From assembly GCF_009727155.1 (NCBI RefSeq), contig NZ_WNWM01000002.1, forward strand, positions 3,100,001 through 3,164,000: a stretch of 64,000 nucleotides of DNA. The letters are read 5' to 3'. A program made the position numbers and the translations under genes. This document shows, piece after piece, positions 8,875-17,436 of the stretch. The DNA is from Pseudoduganella dura. Lineage in GTDB: Bacteria; Pseudomonadota; Gammaproteobacteria; Burkholderiales; Burkholderiaceae_D. The notes under the pieces were generated by a model. That model did not search any database. It was not told the origin of the DNA and saw only the letters and a list, made by a program, of their open reading frames with translations. Position 1 is the first letter of the stretch; each line of letters starts with the position of its first letter.

Positions 8875-10116
8875 ATGACCTCTTCGACACTGACTGGAGA
8901 ACTTCCTTCACGTCACTTTCTTACCGGGTTCATGTTGCTGGGAGTCCTGGCCGGCGCGTCGAACGGCATTGCCAAGGTGGTGTTTCCGCTCTACGCCGCG
9001 GCGATGCATGCGTCGCCGTGGCAGATCGGACTGGTCGGCGGGCTGCAGTTCGCCGGCATGCTGCTGCTGTCGCTGCCGCTGGGCGCGCTGATCGACCGGC
9101 ACGGCAGCCGCCCGCTGTTCCGCTTCGGCTGCATCGGCGGCATCGTGGTCTTCCTCGCCGGCTTCAGCTTTGCTTCCACGCCGTGGCAACTGATCGCCTG
9201 CGTAGTGCTGTTCGGCTTCGTCAACCCGTTCCGCATGGTGACCACGCAGACGGAATTCCTGCACCTGCTGCCGCGGGTCGGGCCCGCCAAGGCCGGCTGG
9301 CAGCGCGCGTCGCACAGCGCCGGGATGTTTTTCCTGGGGCCGATGCTGGGCGCCTGGCTGGTCGGCCTGGCCGGCTACTCGAATACCTTCCGGGTGGTGG
9401 CCGTGGGCCTGTTCATCACGTTGCTGATCGGCGAGCGGGTGATGTCGTCGGCACCAATGGGCCAGGGGGCCGATGCCACGCCGTTCGTCGGCCGCATGCT
9501 CGACCAGTTCCGGCTCATCGGCAGCCGCGCCGAGCTGCGGCGCACGATGCTGATCGAGTTCGTCGGGCAGGTGGCGATGTCGTACTTCACCGTGTTCGTG
9601 ATCCTGGTGGCGATCCGCCGCTTCGGCATGCCCACGCAGCAGGCCGCCGGCCTGGTCACGCTGCAGGGTGCGGTGTTCGTGCTCACGCTGCTGGCGGCCG
9701 GCGCCATCGTGATGGCGTGGCGCGAACGCACGCGCTACCGCACGGCGTTCGCCATCCTGCTGTGCGCCGAACTGCTGCTGGCCAATCCGCTGCACCCGGC
9801 CGCGCTGTGGGCCGGCGCCCTGCTGCTGGGGCTGGGGCTGGGCATCCAGCAGCTGACCTGCGTGGCGCAGTTCGCCCGGCTGGCGCAGGAACTGGGGCGC
9901 GGCCGCACCGGCGGCATGTTTTCGCTGGCCGGACCGAGCGGCGCGCTGGTCGGCGCCGTGGCGGGCGGGCTGCTCAACCAGTATTTCGGCATGCTGGCGG
10001 GATTTCACGTGCTCGCGGTGCTGTTCCTGGTGCAGCTTGGACGGACGTGGCTGCGGCCGGCGCCCGCCGCATTGCCGGAACCGGATATCGAGCGGCCTGC
10101 CGTGAACGGTGGCTGA
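8875..10116 (+). CDS. Major facilitator superfamily transporter
   Basis: A 413-residue protein with about twelve hydrophobic segments. The cytoplasmic loop between helices 2 and 3 carries GALIDRHGSRPLFRFG, which fits the MFS A-motif (G-x-x-x-D-R-x-G-x-R). The gap from the nitroreductase gene is only 7 nt, so it is co-transcribed with it. Substrate and direction are unknown. Beside an import operon it could export a by-product or offer a low-affinity uptake route. Family assignment is firm, function is not. Confidence 0.82.
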   Translation: MTSSTLTGELPSRHFLTGFMLLGVLAGASNGIAKVVFPLYAAAMHASPWQIGLVGGLQFAGMLLLSLPLGALIDRHGSRPLFRFGCIGGIVVFLAGFSFASTPWQLIACVVLFGFVNPFRMVTTQTEFLHLLPRVGPAKAGWQRASHSAGMFFLGPMLGAWLVGLAGYSNTFRVVAVGLFITLLIGERVMSSAPMGQGADATPFVGRMLDQFRLIGSRAELRRTMLIEFVGQVAMSYFTVFVILVAIRRFGMPTQQAAGLVTLQGAVFVLTLLAAGAIVMAWRERTRYRTAFAILLCAELLLANPLHPAALWAGALLLGLGLGIQQLTCVAQFARLAQELGRGRTGGMFSLAGPSGALVGAVAGGLLNQYFGMLAGFHVLAVLFLVQLGRTWLRPAPAALPEPDIERPAVNGG

Positions 10117-10182
10117 GGACGGCTGGGGCGGCAGCCAGGGTGTTCAACACCGGGCACCGCCGCAACAGCCCAGGTGGCGATT

Positions 10183-10202
10183 GCTGCTGCCTGCGCAGCA
10201 GC
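10183..10202. other. Perfect 8-bp hairpin between MFS and third binding-protein gene
   Basis: GCTGCTGC and GCAGCAGC flank a 4-nt loop in the 173-nt gap after the MFS gene. No T-run follows, so it is not a classical intrinsic terminator. It may trim or stabilise the transcript, or be incidental in GC-rich DNA. Confidence 0.3.
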
Positions 10203-10289
10203 GCCGTGCCGGCAAGCCACGAAATGCCGTTCCTGCCGGTGGCATGGAACCTGCAACGGACTGGTGACCAACACCAGCGAGGGCAAGTC

Positions 10290-11423
10290 ATGAAACAGGC
10301 AAGGCGCAACATTGTTACCCGATCGTTCCGGCTCGTCGCCGCGATCGCACTGGCCGGCGCCGCGGCGCAGGCGTTCGCCGCGGCGCCGGCGGTCATCCGC
10401 GTCGGCGTGGCATCGCCGGCGCACGGCAGCCCGCCGGGCATCTCCGGCTCGTCGATCGCCATCGCCCACGCCACCGGCGCGATCGAGCAGGAATTCAAGG
10501 CCGACAATATCAAGGTCGAGTGGTTCTTCTTCAAGGGCGCCGGGCCGGCGGTCAACGAGGCGCTCAGCAACAAGCAGCTCGACTTCGCGTTCCAGGGCGA
10601 CCTGCCGTCGATCATCGGCAAGGCCGCCGGGCTGAAGACGCGGCTGATCCTGGCCACCGGCATCCGCGCCAACCTCTACTTGGCCGTGCCGCCCGATTCG
10701 ACGATCCGGAAGGTGGAGGACTTGCGCGGCAAGCGCGTGGCATTCTTCAAGGGCACCAACGGGCAACTGCCGATCAACCGGCTGCTGGCGGCACACGGCC
10801 TGGCGGAGAAGGACCTGCGGGTCGTCAATCTCGACACGGCCACGTCGCAGGCCGCGCTGACCACGAAGGATATCGATGCCGTGTTCGGCGGCTACGACCT
10901 GATCAAGCTGCGCGACAAGGGCGTGGCCCGCATCGTCTACACGAGCAAGGGCGACTCGCCCGTGTTCACGCGGCAGAGCCACATGCTGGTGACCGACGAC
11001 TTCGCCGGCAAGTATCCGGAGCAGACGCGGCGCTTCGTCAAGGCCGTGGTGAAAGCCGCCCGCTGGAGTTCCGACGACGCCAACCGCGAAGAAGTGTTCC
11101 GCATGTGGGCGCGCCCCGGCACCGCCAAGCTCGAACACTGGAAGGAGGACTACGAGGGCCAGCCGCTGCGTACCCGGCTCAGCCCCCTGTTCGACCCGTT
11201 CCTGACTGAGCGCTACAAGGATGCGGTCGAGCATGCGTACCAGTTCCGGCTGATCCGCCGGAAGTTCGATGTCGATACGTGGATCGATCGCAGCTTCCTG
11301 AACGCCACGCTGAAGGAATTGAAACTGGAAAGCTACTGGCCGGCGAACCCGGTGGGCGCGTTCTCGGCAAAGGCCGCGCAGGTGTCGCAAAAACCGGTGC
11401 CGGGAGGTTCGATACGGTCATGA
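10290..11423 (+). CDS. ABC transporter substrate-binding protein (SsuA-like), third divergent copy
   Basis: A 377-residue protein with a signal peptide to about residue 31 (...AAQAFAAAP). It has the same scaffold as the two binding proteins at the start of the operon: FFKGAGPAVNEALSNKQLDFAFQGDLPSIIG, KGTNGQLPINRLLAAHG, LKELKLESYWP. It is much more diverged from them than they are from each other. ATG 10290 follows GAGGGCAAGTC; the frame is open far upstream but only as a shadow of the MFS gene. It probably feeds the same permeases with a related ligand. Confidence 0.85.
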   Translation: MKQARRNIVTRSFRLVAAIALAGAAAQAFAAAPAVIRVGVASPAHGSPPGISGSSIAIAHATGAIEQEFKADNIKVEWFFFKGAGPAVNEALSNKQLDFAFQGDLPSIIGKAAGLKTRLILATGIRANLYLAVPPDSTIRKVEDLRGKRVAFFKGTNGQLPINRLLAAHGLAEKDLRVVNLDTATSQAALTTKDIDAVFGGYDLIKLRDKGVARIVYTSKGDSPVFTRQSHMLVTDDFAGKYPEQTRRFVKAVVKAARWSSDDANREEVFRMWARPGTAKLEHWKEDYEGQPLRTRLSPLFDPFLTERYKDAVEHAYQFRLIRRKFDVDTWIDRSFLNATLKELKLESYWPANPVGAFSAKAAQVSQKPVPGGSIRS

Positions 11424-11603
11424 AAGCCAACGGTCAATTCCCTGCATCCACGCCTATTTCCTGTCAACTGTGCCAATCCTGCCACTAAGGCATCGCACAA
11501 ACGAATAACCGGCAACCCTGTCTTGCATTTGCGAACTGCCGTGCTAACGTGAGAGGACCTTGGGGCCACGCCGCCCTCTCGTTTCCCGTCACAGGAGCTT
11601 GCC

Positions 11604-12812
11604 ATGAATGGTTTGCGCTGCATGTTCGGATGTGCGTTGCTGGTATCGATGGCCGCCGGCGCGGCCCCGCAGGTGGACGTGGTCGCCAGGGGCCTGAGCA
11701 ACCCGCGCGGGCTCGCCTTCGCCCCCGATGGCGCGCTGTACGTTGCGGAAGCGGGCAAGGGCGGCAACGGCGGCTGTGCCGTGCTGGGCGACGGGCAAAC
11801 GGGCTGCTATGGCGAGACGGGCGCCGTGCTGCGCATCGACCTTACCGGCAAGAAGGAGCCCGCGCGGGTGCTGCGCAACCTGCCGTCGCTGGCACCCGAA
11901 GGCGGCTTCGGTGCGACTGGGCCGCAAGCCGTGGCCTTTGGCGCCAACGGCGCAGGCAGGGTGGCGCTGGGCCTGGGCTCGCACCGCGCCACCCGCGAAG
12001 GGCTCGGCCGCTATTCCTGGCTGTTCGGGCGGGTCATTCCGGTGTCGAAACTGCATGGCACTGCGGTGCCGCCGGCCACGGACAAGCAGCCCGCGCAGCT
12101 TGGCGACGTGCCCCCGCCCACGGCCGCGCAGGAGGAAAAGGCGCCGATCGACCTGGCCGCCTTCGAGGACGTCAACGACCCGGCGGGCGACGGTTCCGAC
12201 AGCAACCCCGAGGGCCTGCTGACGCAAGGCGCGAACTACATCGCCGTGGATGCCGGCGGCAACTCGCTGCTGCGCATCGGCAGCGACAAGAAAATCACCA
12301 CCCTCGCAACGTTCGCACCGCGAGACGTGCCGGCGCCGCCGTTCCTCGGCCTGCCGCCGGGTGCCACGATACCGATGCAGGCGGTGCCCACGTCGGTGGC
12401 CGAAGGGCAGGATGGTGCGCTGTATGTCGGCCAGCTGACCGGCTTCCCCTTCCCTGCCGGCGCCGCCAATGTCTGGCGCGTGCCGGCCGAGGGCGGCGAG
12501 CCGGAAGTGTTCGCCAGCGGCTTCACCAACATCATCGGCGTGGCGTTCGATGCCGCCGGCCGGCTGCACGTGCTGCAGATCGGCGCCGGCTTCGCCGGCC
12601 CCGGCGGGCCGCCGCTGCTGGCGCCGGGCCGGCTGATCCGCGTGGAAGCCGATGGCACCCGCACGGTCATCTACGAGAACCTGTATTACCCCGGCGGGCT
12701 GGCGATCGGGCCGGATGGCGCGGCCTACGTGACCAACAACGGCATCGTGCCGGGCCCCATCCCGGGGGCGTTCCCGGATGGCGGGCAGGTGCTGCGGATT
12801 TCGCTCGACTGA
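11604..12812 (+). CDS. ScyD/ScyE family exported protein
   Basis: A 402-residue protein with a signal peptide (MNGLRCMFGCALLVSMAAGAAP). It then carries repeating beta-propeller-like motifs such as LSNPRGLAFAPDGALYVAEAG, EGLLTQGANYIAVDAGGNSLLRI and NLYYPGGLAIGPDGAAYVTNNG. This NHL/SGL-like pattern, with the conserved GGCAV...TGCYGETGAV cysteine segment, matches the ScyD/ScyE family named from cyanobacterial scytonemin clusters. Members are widespread and mostly of unknown function; no scytonemin genes are present here. A plausible promoter (TTGCAT 11523, 16 nt, TAACGT 11545) lies upstream. Confidence 0.75.
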   Translation: MNGLRCMFGCALLVSMAAGAAPQVDVVARGLSNPRGLAFAPDGALYVAEAGKGGNGGCAVLGDGQTGCYGETGAVLRIDLTGKKEPARVLRNLPSLAPEGGFGATGPQAVAFGANGAGRVALGLGSHRATREGLGRYSWLFGRVIPVSKLHGTAVPPATDKQPAQLGDVPPPTAAQEEKAPIDLAAFEDVNDPAGDGSDSNPEGLLTQGANYIAVDAGGNSLLRIGSDKKITTLATFAPRDVPAPPFLGLPPGATIPMQAVPTSVAEGQDGALYVGQLTGFPFPAGAANVWRVPAEGGEPEVFASGFTNIIGVAFDAAGRLHVLQIGAGFAGPGGPPLLAPGRLIRVEADGTRTVIYENLYYPGGLAIGPDGAAYVTNNGIVPGPIPGAFPDGGQVLRISLD

Positions 12813-12884
12813 TTTCGCCCGCTCGGACAGATTTGCCCACTCGGACAGGTTTGCCGGCTCGACACGTTCGCCGGCTCATGCGCG
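12795..12884 (+). repeat. Degenerate 18-bp tandem repeat starting at the ScyD-like stop codon
   Basis: Five units of 18 bp (12795, 12813, 12831, 12849, 12867) follow a TTTCGCC-GCTCGGACAG-like consensus with one- or two-base changes. The first unit is the end of the upstream gene and contains its TGA at 12810-12812, so the array looks like expansion of the gene's own terminal sequence. Confidence 0.7.
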
Positions 12885-12948
12885 CCCGATCGTGCCCGGC
12901 CGGGCTCGGTGCACATCCATATCCGCGAGCACGGGTATCGATACGATA

Positions 12949-12977
12949 TTGATGAGGTCATGACCGGCTGCTATGCT
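12949..12977 (+). promoter_or_regulatory. Sigma-70-like promoter for the class V aminotransferase
   Basis: TTGATG (12949-12954), a 17-nt spacer and TATGCT (12972-12977) lie about 30 nt upstream of the aminotransferase start, which fits a housekeeping promoter. Confidence 0.5.
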
Positions 12978-13006
12978 GAAGGGTCCCCCCTGCATTGGAG
13001 CCGGTC

Positions 13007-14203
13007 ATGATCGAAGCTGTCAGCGTTCCCCATATCGTTCCGCTGAGCGATATCCTTCCCGATGAACCCCTGCTGATGATGGGCGCCGGCCCGGTGCCGA
13101 TCCCGCAAAGCGTGGCAATGGCGAACTCGATCGTCATCAACCACCTGGGCGATACGATGAACCGCGTCATCGCCCAGGTCAAGGACATGGGCCGCTATGT
13201 GTTCCAGACGAACTCGCGCTACGTGCTCGGCGTGGGCGGGCCCGGCTCGGCCGCGATGGAAATGGCGATCGCCAACCTGGTCCATCCCGGCGACCGGGTG
13301 CTGTGCATCTGCAACGGCTACTTCAGCCGCCGCATGGCCGAAATGGTCAGCCGCGTGCGCGGCGAAGCCATCATTTTCGAAACGGGCACCAACGAAGGTG
13401 CCGGCATCGAAGCGGTGGAGCGGGAACTGCGGAGCGGGCGCTACGACGCGGTGACGCTGGTGCAGGGCGAAACGTCGAACACGGTGTGCAACGGCAACCT
13501 GGCCGGGATCGCGCGGCTGGCCCGCGAACACGGCGCGCTCGTCATCGTGGACGCCGTCTGCACGCTCAGCACGATGCCGCTGGAAATGGACAACTGGCAG
13601 ATCGATGCCGTGATCACGGGCGGGCAGAAGGGCCTGTCGTCGATTCCGGGCGTGTCGCTGCTGGCATTCTCCGAACGGGCCTGGGCGAAGAAGATCGCCA
13701 CGCGGGGCGACCTGCCGTTCCACTGGGTGCTGGACGCCAGCCTGGCCGACAAGTTCTGGAACCAGAAATCGTATCACTACACCGCGCCGGTATCCGGCAT
13801 CCTGGCCCTGCACGAGGCGCTGCGGCTGGTGTGCGGCGAAACGCTGCCGAAGCGTTTCGAGCGCCACCTGCACTGCTCCGTGGCCTTGCAGGCGGGTATC
13901 GAGGGCATGGGCCTGCAACTGCTGGTGGCGAAGGAACACCGGCTCAATTCGGTGGTCGGCATCGTGGTGCCGGACGGCGTGGTGGCCGCCGACGTGCTGT
14001 CGCACATGTCGCGCGTGCATCGCGTGGAGATTGCCGGCGCGTTCGGCCTGAACATCGTGCGCATCGGCCAGATGGGCGAGCAGAGCCGCGCGCACAACCT
14101 GTTCCGCACGCTGCACGCGCTGGGCTCGAGCATGAAAGCCTCGGGCGCCGTGCTCGATTTGCCGGCCGGCATGGCGGAGCTGGAGCGCTCGCTGTCGCAT
14201 TGA
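13007..14203 (+). CDS. Class V PLP-dependent aminotransferase (alanine/serine-glyoxylate type)
   Basis: A 398-residue fold-type I aminotransferase. ATG 13007 follows TTGGAGCCGGTC; a TTG at 12995 is in frame but is itself part of the ribosome site. GxGSAAMEMAI near residue 82 and NGYFSRRM belong to the cofactor pocket. VDAVCTLSTMPLEMD carries the PLP-ring Asp, and GGQKGLSSIPG contains the Schiff-base lysine. The order fits alanine-glyoxylate or serine-glyoxylate aminotransferases (AGXT/SgaA/PucG group), which move amino groups in glyoxylate or purine catabolism. No partner genes are nearby, so the donor is undecided. Confidence 0.82.
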   Translation: MIEAVSVPHIVPLSDILPDEPLLMMGAGPVPIPQSVAMANSIVINHLGDTMNRVIAQVKDMGRYVFQTNSRYVLGVGGPGSAAMEMAIANLVHPGDRVLCICNGYFSRRMAEMVSRVRGEAIIFETGTNEGAGIEAVERELRSGRYDAVTLVQGETSNTVCNGNLAGIARLAREHGALVIVDAVCTLSTMPLEMDNWQIDAVITGGQKGLSSIPGVSLLAFSERAWAKKIATRGDLPFHWVLDASLADKFWNQKSYHYTAPVSGILALHEALRLVCGETLPKRFERHLHCSVALQAGIEGMGLQLLVAKEHRLNSVVGIVVPDGVVAADVLSHMSRVHRVEIAGAFGLNIVRIGQMGEQSRAHNLFRTLHALGSSMKASGAVLDLPAGMAELERSLSH

Positions 14204-14286
14204 GCGTGGGCTGAGCAGGCACCGGGCAGTACCGGGTACACGCCGGGTGCGCCAGCGGCCGCGCTGCCGGCCCGCCCATGCGCGGG

Positions 14287-14370
14287 CAATCCTGCGCTGG
14301 TAATCACGCATTGCCAATCATGCATTCGTAACCATGGGCTGGCAATCATCGGTGCGCAATCAGCGCATGG
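14287..14370 (+). repeat. Six-unit 14-bp tandem repeat upstream of dsbD
   Basis: Exactly phased 14-bp units start at 14287, 14301, 14315, 14329, 14343 and 14357, with an approximate consensus CAATCATGCGCTGG. Units differ at two to six positions. A second short repeat of CCGGG-containing ~10-mers lies just before it (about 14217-14255), nearer the aminotransferase stop. Confidence 0.75.
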
Positions 14371-14423
14371 GGTGGCATTAAGCCTTATCATTGTCCCATC
14401 GACATCAGCGAGGACAATGGGAA

Positions 14424-16571
14424 GTGACGTCACTGTACAAGTTCGCGGCGGCCAGCCTGCTCTTCACCTTCCTCCCGCTGGCGCAGGCCGCCGGGCCGGT
14501 CGTGGTTACCGATCACGTGCGCGGCGAATTGCTCGTCCACGCTCCCGAGGGCATCCGGCCCGGCAAGACATTGTGGCTGGGCCTGGCGATCGATCACCAG
14601 CCGCACTGGCACACGTACTGGAAAAATCCCGGCGACTCGGGGCTGGCCACCACGCTGGCCTGGAAGCTGCCGGCCGGTTTCACGGCCGGGGAGATCGCCT
14701 GGCCAACGCCGAAGAAACTGCCGCTCGGCCCGCTGACCAACTACGGCTATGAAAACAGGGTGCTGCTGCCCGTGCCGGTGCAGGTGCCGGCCGGTTTCGC
14801 GGGGCAGGAGCTGAAGATCGGCCTGCACGCCGAATGGCTGGTGTGCAAGGAAATCTGCCTGCCCGAATCGGGCGACTTCGACATCACGGTGCCCGCCAAT
14901 GCGCCGGTTTCCGCCAGCGGCGCACTGTTCAGCGCCACGCGCGCCGCCACGCCGGTGGCGCTGGAAGGTGCCACAGCCACCGCGCGGGTCGACGGCAAGG
15001 CCATCGCTGTCGAGGTGCGCGGCCTGGCGGCCGCCCCGCAAGGCGACGTGCAGTACTTTGCCGAGGATATCGGCGTCATCGATTACGCCGCCAGGGTCGA
15101 CCAGCAATGGGCGGACGGCACGCTGCGCCTGCGCGTGCCGCTGTCGCCGCAGCGCAGCGAGAGCCCCACGGTGCTGAAGGCCGTGCTGGTGGCGCCGGGC
15201 CAGCCGGCCGGCTGGACGGTGTCCATCCCTGTCGAGGGACCGTGGCCAGCGATCGGCGCCGCCGACCCTGCCCCGGCCCCTGCCGCCGCGGTGGCGCCTG
15301 TGCCGATGCCGGCGGCACCGGCCGCACCCGCGGCGGACACGTCCTTCGTGCTGTCGCTGCTGTTCGCCTTCCTCGGCGGCGCACTGCTGAACCTGATGCC
15401 GTGCGTTTTCCCCGTGCTGTCGCTGAAGATCTTCAGCCTGGTGCAGCACAGGGAAGAGCGGCGCAAGGCCGTTGCCGGCGGCATGGCCTATACGGCCGGC
15501 GTCGTGCTGTCGTTCGTCGCGCTGGCGGGATTGCTGCTGGCGCTGCGCGCCGGCGGTGCCGAACTGGGCTGGGGCTTCCAGCTGCAGTCGCCCCCCGTGG
15601 TCGCGGGCCTGGCGGCGTTGTTCACGCTGATCGGCCTGAACCTGGCCGGCGTGTTCGAATTCGGCGGCGTGCTGCCCGGCGCGCTGGGCGGCTACCGCGC
15701 GAAGAATCCCCTCGTCGACGATGCGCTCAGCGGCGCGCTGGCCGTGGCCGTGGCGTCGCCCTGTACCGCGCCGTTCATGGGCGCCGCACTGGGCGTGGCG
15801 TTGACGGAACCGGCGCCACAGGCGCTGGCCATCTTCGCCGTGCTGGGCCTCGGCATGGCGGCACCTTACCTGCTCGTGGCGCTGGTGCCGGCGCTGGGCC
15901 GCCTGCTGCCCCGCCCCGGCGCCTGGATGGTGCGCTTCAAGGTACTGATGGCATTCCCCATGTTCGCCACCGTCGTATGGCTGCTGTGGGTGCTGGGACA
16001 GCAGACCGGCATCGATGCGATGGCGGGGATGGCCGGCGTGCTCGTCGCCCTGGCGTTTGCCTGCTGGACGATCGGAGCGCCGGCGAAATCGCGCGGCACG
16101 AAGATCGCGTTCGCGGTGGCGGGTGGCGTGGTGCTGGCCGCGGCCGTGCACCTGGCATGGCCGCTGCTGAAGGCCGAACCGGCCGGGCCGGCGCAGGCGT
16201 CCGCGCGGTCGCCGGGCCATTGGGCGCCGTGGTCGGTGGAAGCCGTCGGCCAGGCACGCGCCGCCGGCAAGCCCGTGTTCATCGACTTCACGGCCGCGTG
16301 GTGCATCACGTGCCAGTTCAACAAGCGCACCGTGCTGAGCGATGCGCAACTGCTGAAGGATTTCGGCGCGCGGGACGTGGTCCTGCTGCGCGCCGACTGG
16401 ACGCGCCGCGACCCCGCCATTACCCGGGAGCTGGCGCAGCTGGGGCGCAGCGGCGTGCCCGTGTATGTCTTGCTTGGACCGAACCACAGCCAGCCGCCGC
16501 AAGTGCTGTCCGAGGTGCTGACCGTGGAGCAGGTCCGGACGGCGTTGGGCAGGATCCGGCCTGCAAGCTGA
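14424..16571 (+). CDS. dsbD: Thiol:disulfide interchange protein DsbD
   Basis: A 715-residue inner-membrane electron carrier that moves reducing power from cytoplasmic thioredoxin to periplasmic proteins. A signal peptide ends near residue 22 (AQAAG). The N-terminal immunoglobulin-like domain has the reactive pair in WLVCKEICLPESG. The membrane domain starts near residue 300, with cysteines in LMPCVFPVLSLK and ASPCTAPFMG. The C-terminal thioredoxin domain carries AAWCITCQFNK near residue 630. All three cysteine pairs are present, so it should be functional. GTG 14424 is chosen because the signal peptide starts there; a TTG at 14391 is less likely. A redoxin gene follows. Confidence 0.92.
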   Translation: MTSLYKFAAASLLFTFLPLAQAAGPVVVTDHVRGELLVHAPEGIRPGKTLWLGLAIDHQPHWHTYWKNPGDSGLATTLAWKLPAGFTAGEIAWPTPKKLPLGPLTNYGYENRVLLPVPVQVPAGFAGQELKIGLHAEWLVCKEICLPESGDFDITVPANAPVSASGALFSATRAATPVALEGATATARVDGKAIAVEVRGLAAAPQGDVQYFAEDIGVIDYAARVDQQWADGTLRLRVPLSPQRSESPTVLKAVLVAPGQPAGWTVSIPVEGPWPAIGAADPAPAPAAAVAPVPMPAAPAAPAADTSFVLSLLFAFLGGALLNLMPCVFPVLSLKIFSLVQHREERRKAVAGGMAYTAGVVLSFVALAGLLLALRAGGAELGWGFQLQSPPVVAGLAALFTLIGLNLAGVFEFGGVLPGALGGYRAKNPLVDDALSGALAVAVASPCTAPFMGAALGVALTEPAPQALAIFAVLGLGMAAPYLLVALVPALGRLLPRPGAWMVRFKVLMAFPMFATVVWLLWVLGQQTGIDAMAGMAGVLVALAFACWTIGAPAKSRGTKIAFAVAGGVVLAAAVHLAWPLLKAEPAGPAQASARSPGHWAPWSVEAVGQARAAGKPVFIDFTAAWCITCQFNKRTVLSDAQLLKDFGARDVVLLRADWTRRDPAITRELAQLGRSGVPVYVLLGPNHSQPPQVLSEVLTVEQVRTALGRIRPAS

Positions 16572-16611
16572 AGTACTCGACTGACCTATTCAACTGAACT
16601 ACTCAACTTGA
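16559..16611 (+). repeat. 13-bp tandem repeat spanning the dsbD stop codon
   Basis: Four units (16559-16571, 16572-16584, 16585-16597, 16598-16611) each end in CTGA or TTGA, with AACTGA-like endings. The first unit is the last codons of dsbD with its TGA. The array ends immediately before the GAGAGG ribosome site of the next gene. Confidence 0.65.
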
Positions 16612-16625
16612 CGAGAGGAACTCCG

Positions 16626-17237
16626 ATGAAGAAGATGACAGCAGCAGCAGCCATCCTGGTCGCCGGCCTGGTGACGACCGGCATCGCCGCCGCGCAGGCC
16701 ACCGTGGGCCAGCCGGCCCCGGCCTTTACCGGCGTGGACACGGCCGGCAAGCCGGTCTCGCTGGACAGCTACAAGGGCAAGTACGTGGTGCTGGAATGGG
16801 TCAATCCCGATTGCCCGTTCGTCAAGAAGCACTATGACAGCGGCAACATGCCGGCCACGCAGAAGCACGCCGCGGCGAAGGATGTGGTGTGGCTGTCCGT
16901 GAGCACCAGCGGCAACGCCACGAATGACCCGAAAGTGGCCAGCTCGCTGAACAGCTGGACCAAGGAAAAGAACGCCACCCCGACCGCCCTGGTGCTCGAC
17001 GACGGCAAGATCGGCCATGCCTATGGCGCGAAGACGACCCCGCACATGTACCTGATCGATCCGGCAGGCAAGATCGTCTACGCCGGCGCGATCGACAGCA
17101 AGCCCAGCTCCAACGCCGCCGACATCGCCGGCTCCACCAACTACGTGATCCAGGCGATCGACGAAGTCAAGGCCGGCAAGGCCGTCAGCAAGCCGATCAC
17201 GCAGCCTTACGGCTGCTCCGTCAAGTACGCCAGCTGA
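16626..17237 (+). CDS. Exported thioredoxin-fold redoxin (one-Cys, CPF motif)
   Basis: A 203-residue protein with a signal peptide (MKKMTAAAAILVAGLVTTGIAAAQA). The AhpC/redoxin fold starts at VGQPAPAFTGVDTAGKPVSLDSYKGK. The active region reads EWVNPDCPFVKKHYDSGNMP, a single cysteine followed by PFV in place of CxxC; the only other cysteine is near the C-terminus (PYGCSVKYAS), so a distant resolving Cys is possible. It follows dsbD by about 50 nt and probably receives electrons from it in the periplasm. ATG 16626 is used because of the strong ACGAGAGGAACTCCG upstream. Confidence 0.78.
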   Translation: MKKMTAAAAILVAGLVTTGIAAAQATVGQPAPAFTGVDTAGKPVSLDSYKGKYVVLEWVNPDCPFVKKHYDSGNMPATQKHAAAKDVVWLSVSTSGNATNDPKVASSLNSWTKEKNATPTALVLDDGKIGHAYGAKTTPHMYLIDPAGKIVYAGAIDSKPSSNAADIAGSTNYVIQAIDEVKAGKAVSKPITQPYGCSVKYAS

Positions 17238-17254
17238 GCCTCTACGGTTGAGTT

Positions 17255-17361
17255 CGTGTCACTTTGGTGCCAGGAAGGAGTGATGCCGAGTACGGCATCA
17301 CCGCTACCCAGGCGAGGGGCAGTGCTCCTCGAAATCCCTGTTACGCCACCAAAGTGACACG
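17255..17361. repeat. 107-bp palindromic intergenic element with 15-bp terminal inverted repeats
   Basis: CGTGTCACTTTGGTG (17255-17269) and its exact complement (17347-17361) bound a segment that contains a second hairpin, GTGATGCCG/CGGCATCAC near 17279-17302. There is no coding capacity. It resembles a REP/BIME-like or miniature mobile unit. The remainder of the 430-nt gap up to icd holds the palindrome at 17437 and no gene that I can support. Confidence 0.6.
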
Positions 17362-17436
17362 GTCTCGGCCATTGCGGCAAAGGCAAAAACTGGCATCCCA
17401 TTCCAAGCTCGTGCATAATACCGAGCTTGTCCTATA

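Noticed and set aside
11604..12812. Scytonemin biosynthesis
   Set aside because: The ScyD/ScyE name is a family label. None of the scytonemin core genes is present, and the family occurs widely in heterotrophs.
14287..14370. Possible CRISPR array
   Set aside because: Repeats are contiguous 14-mers with no spacers and no cas genes. The same applies to the arrays at 12795, 34358 and 40760.
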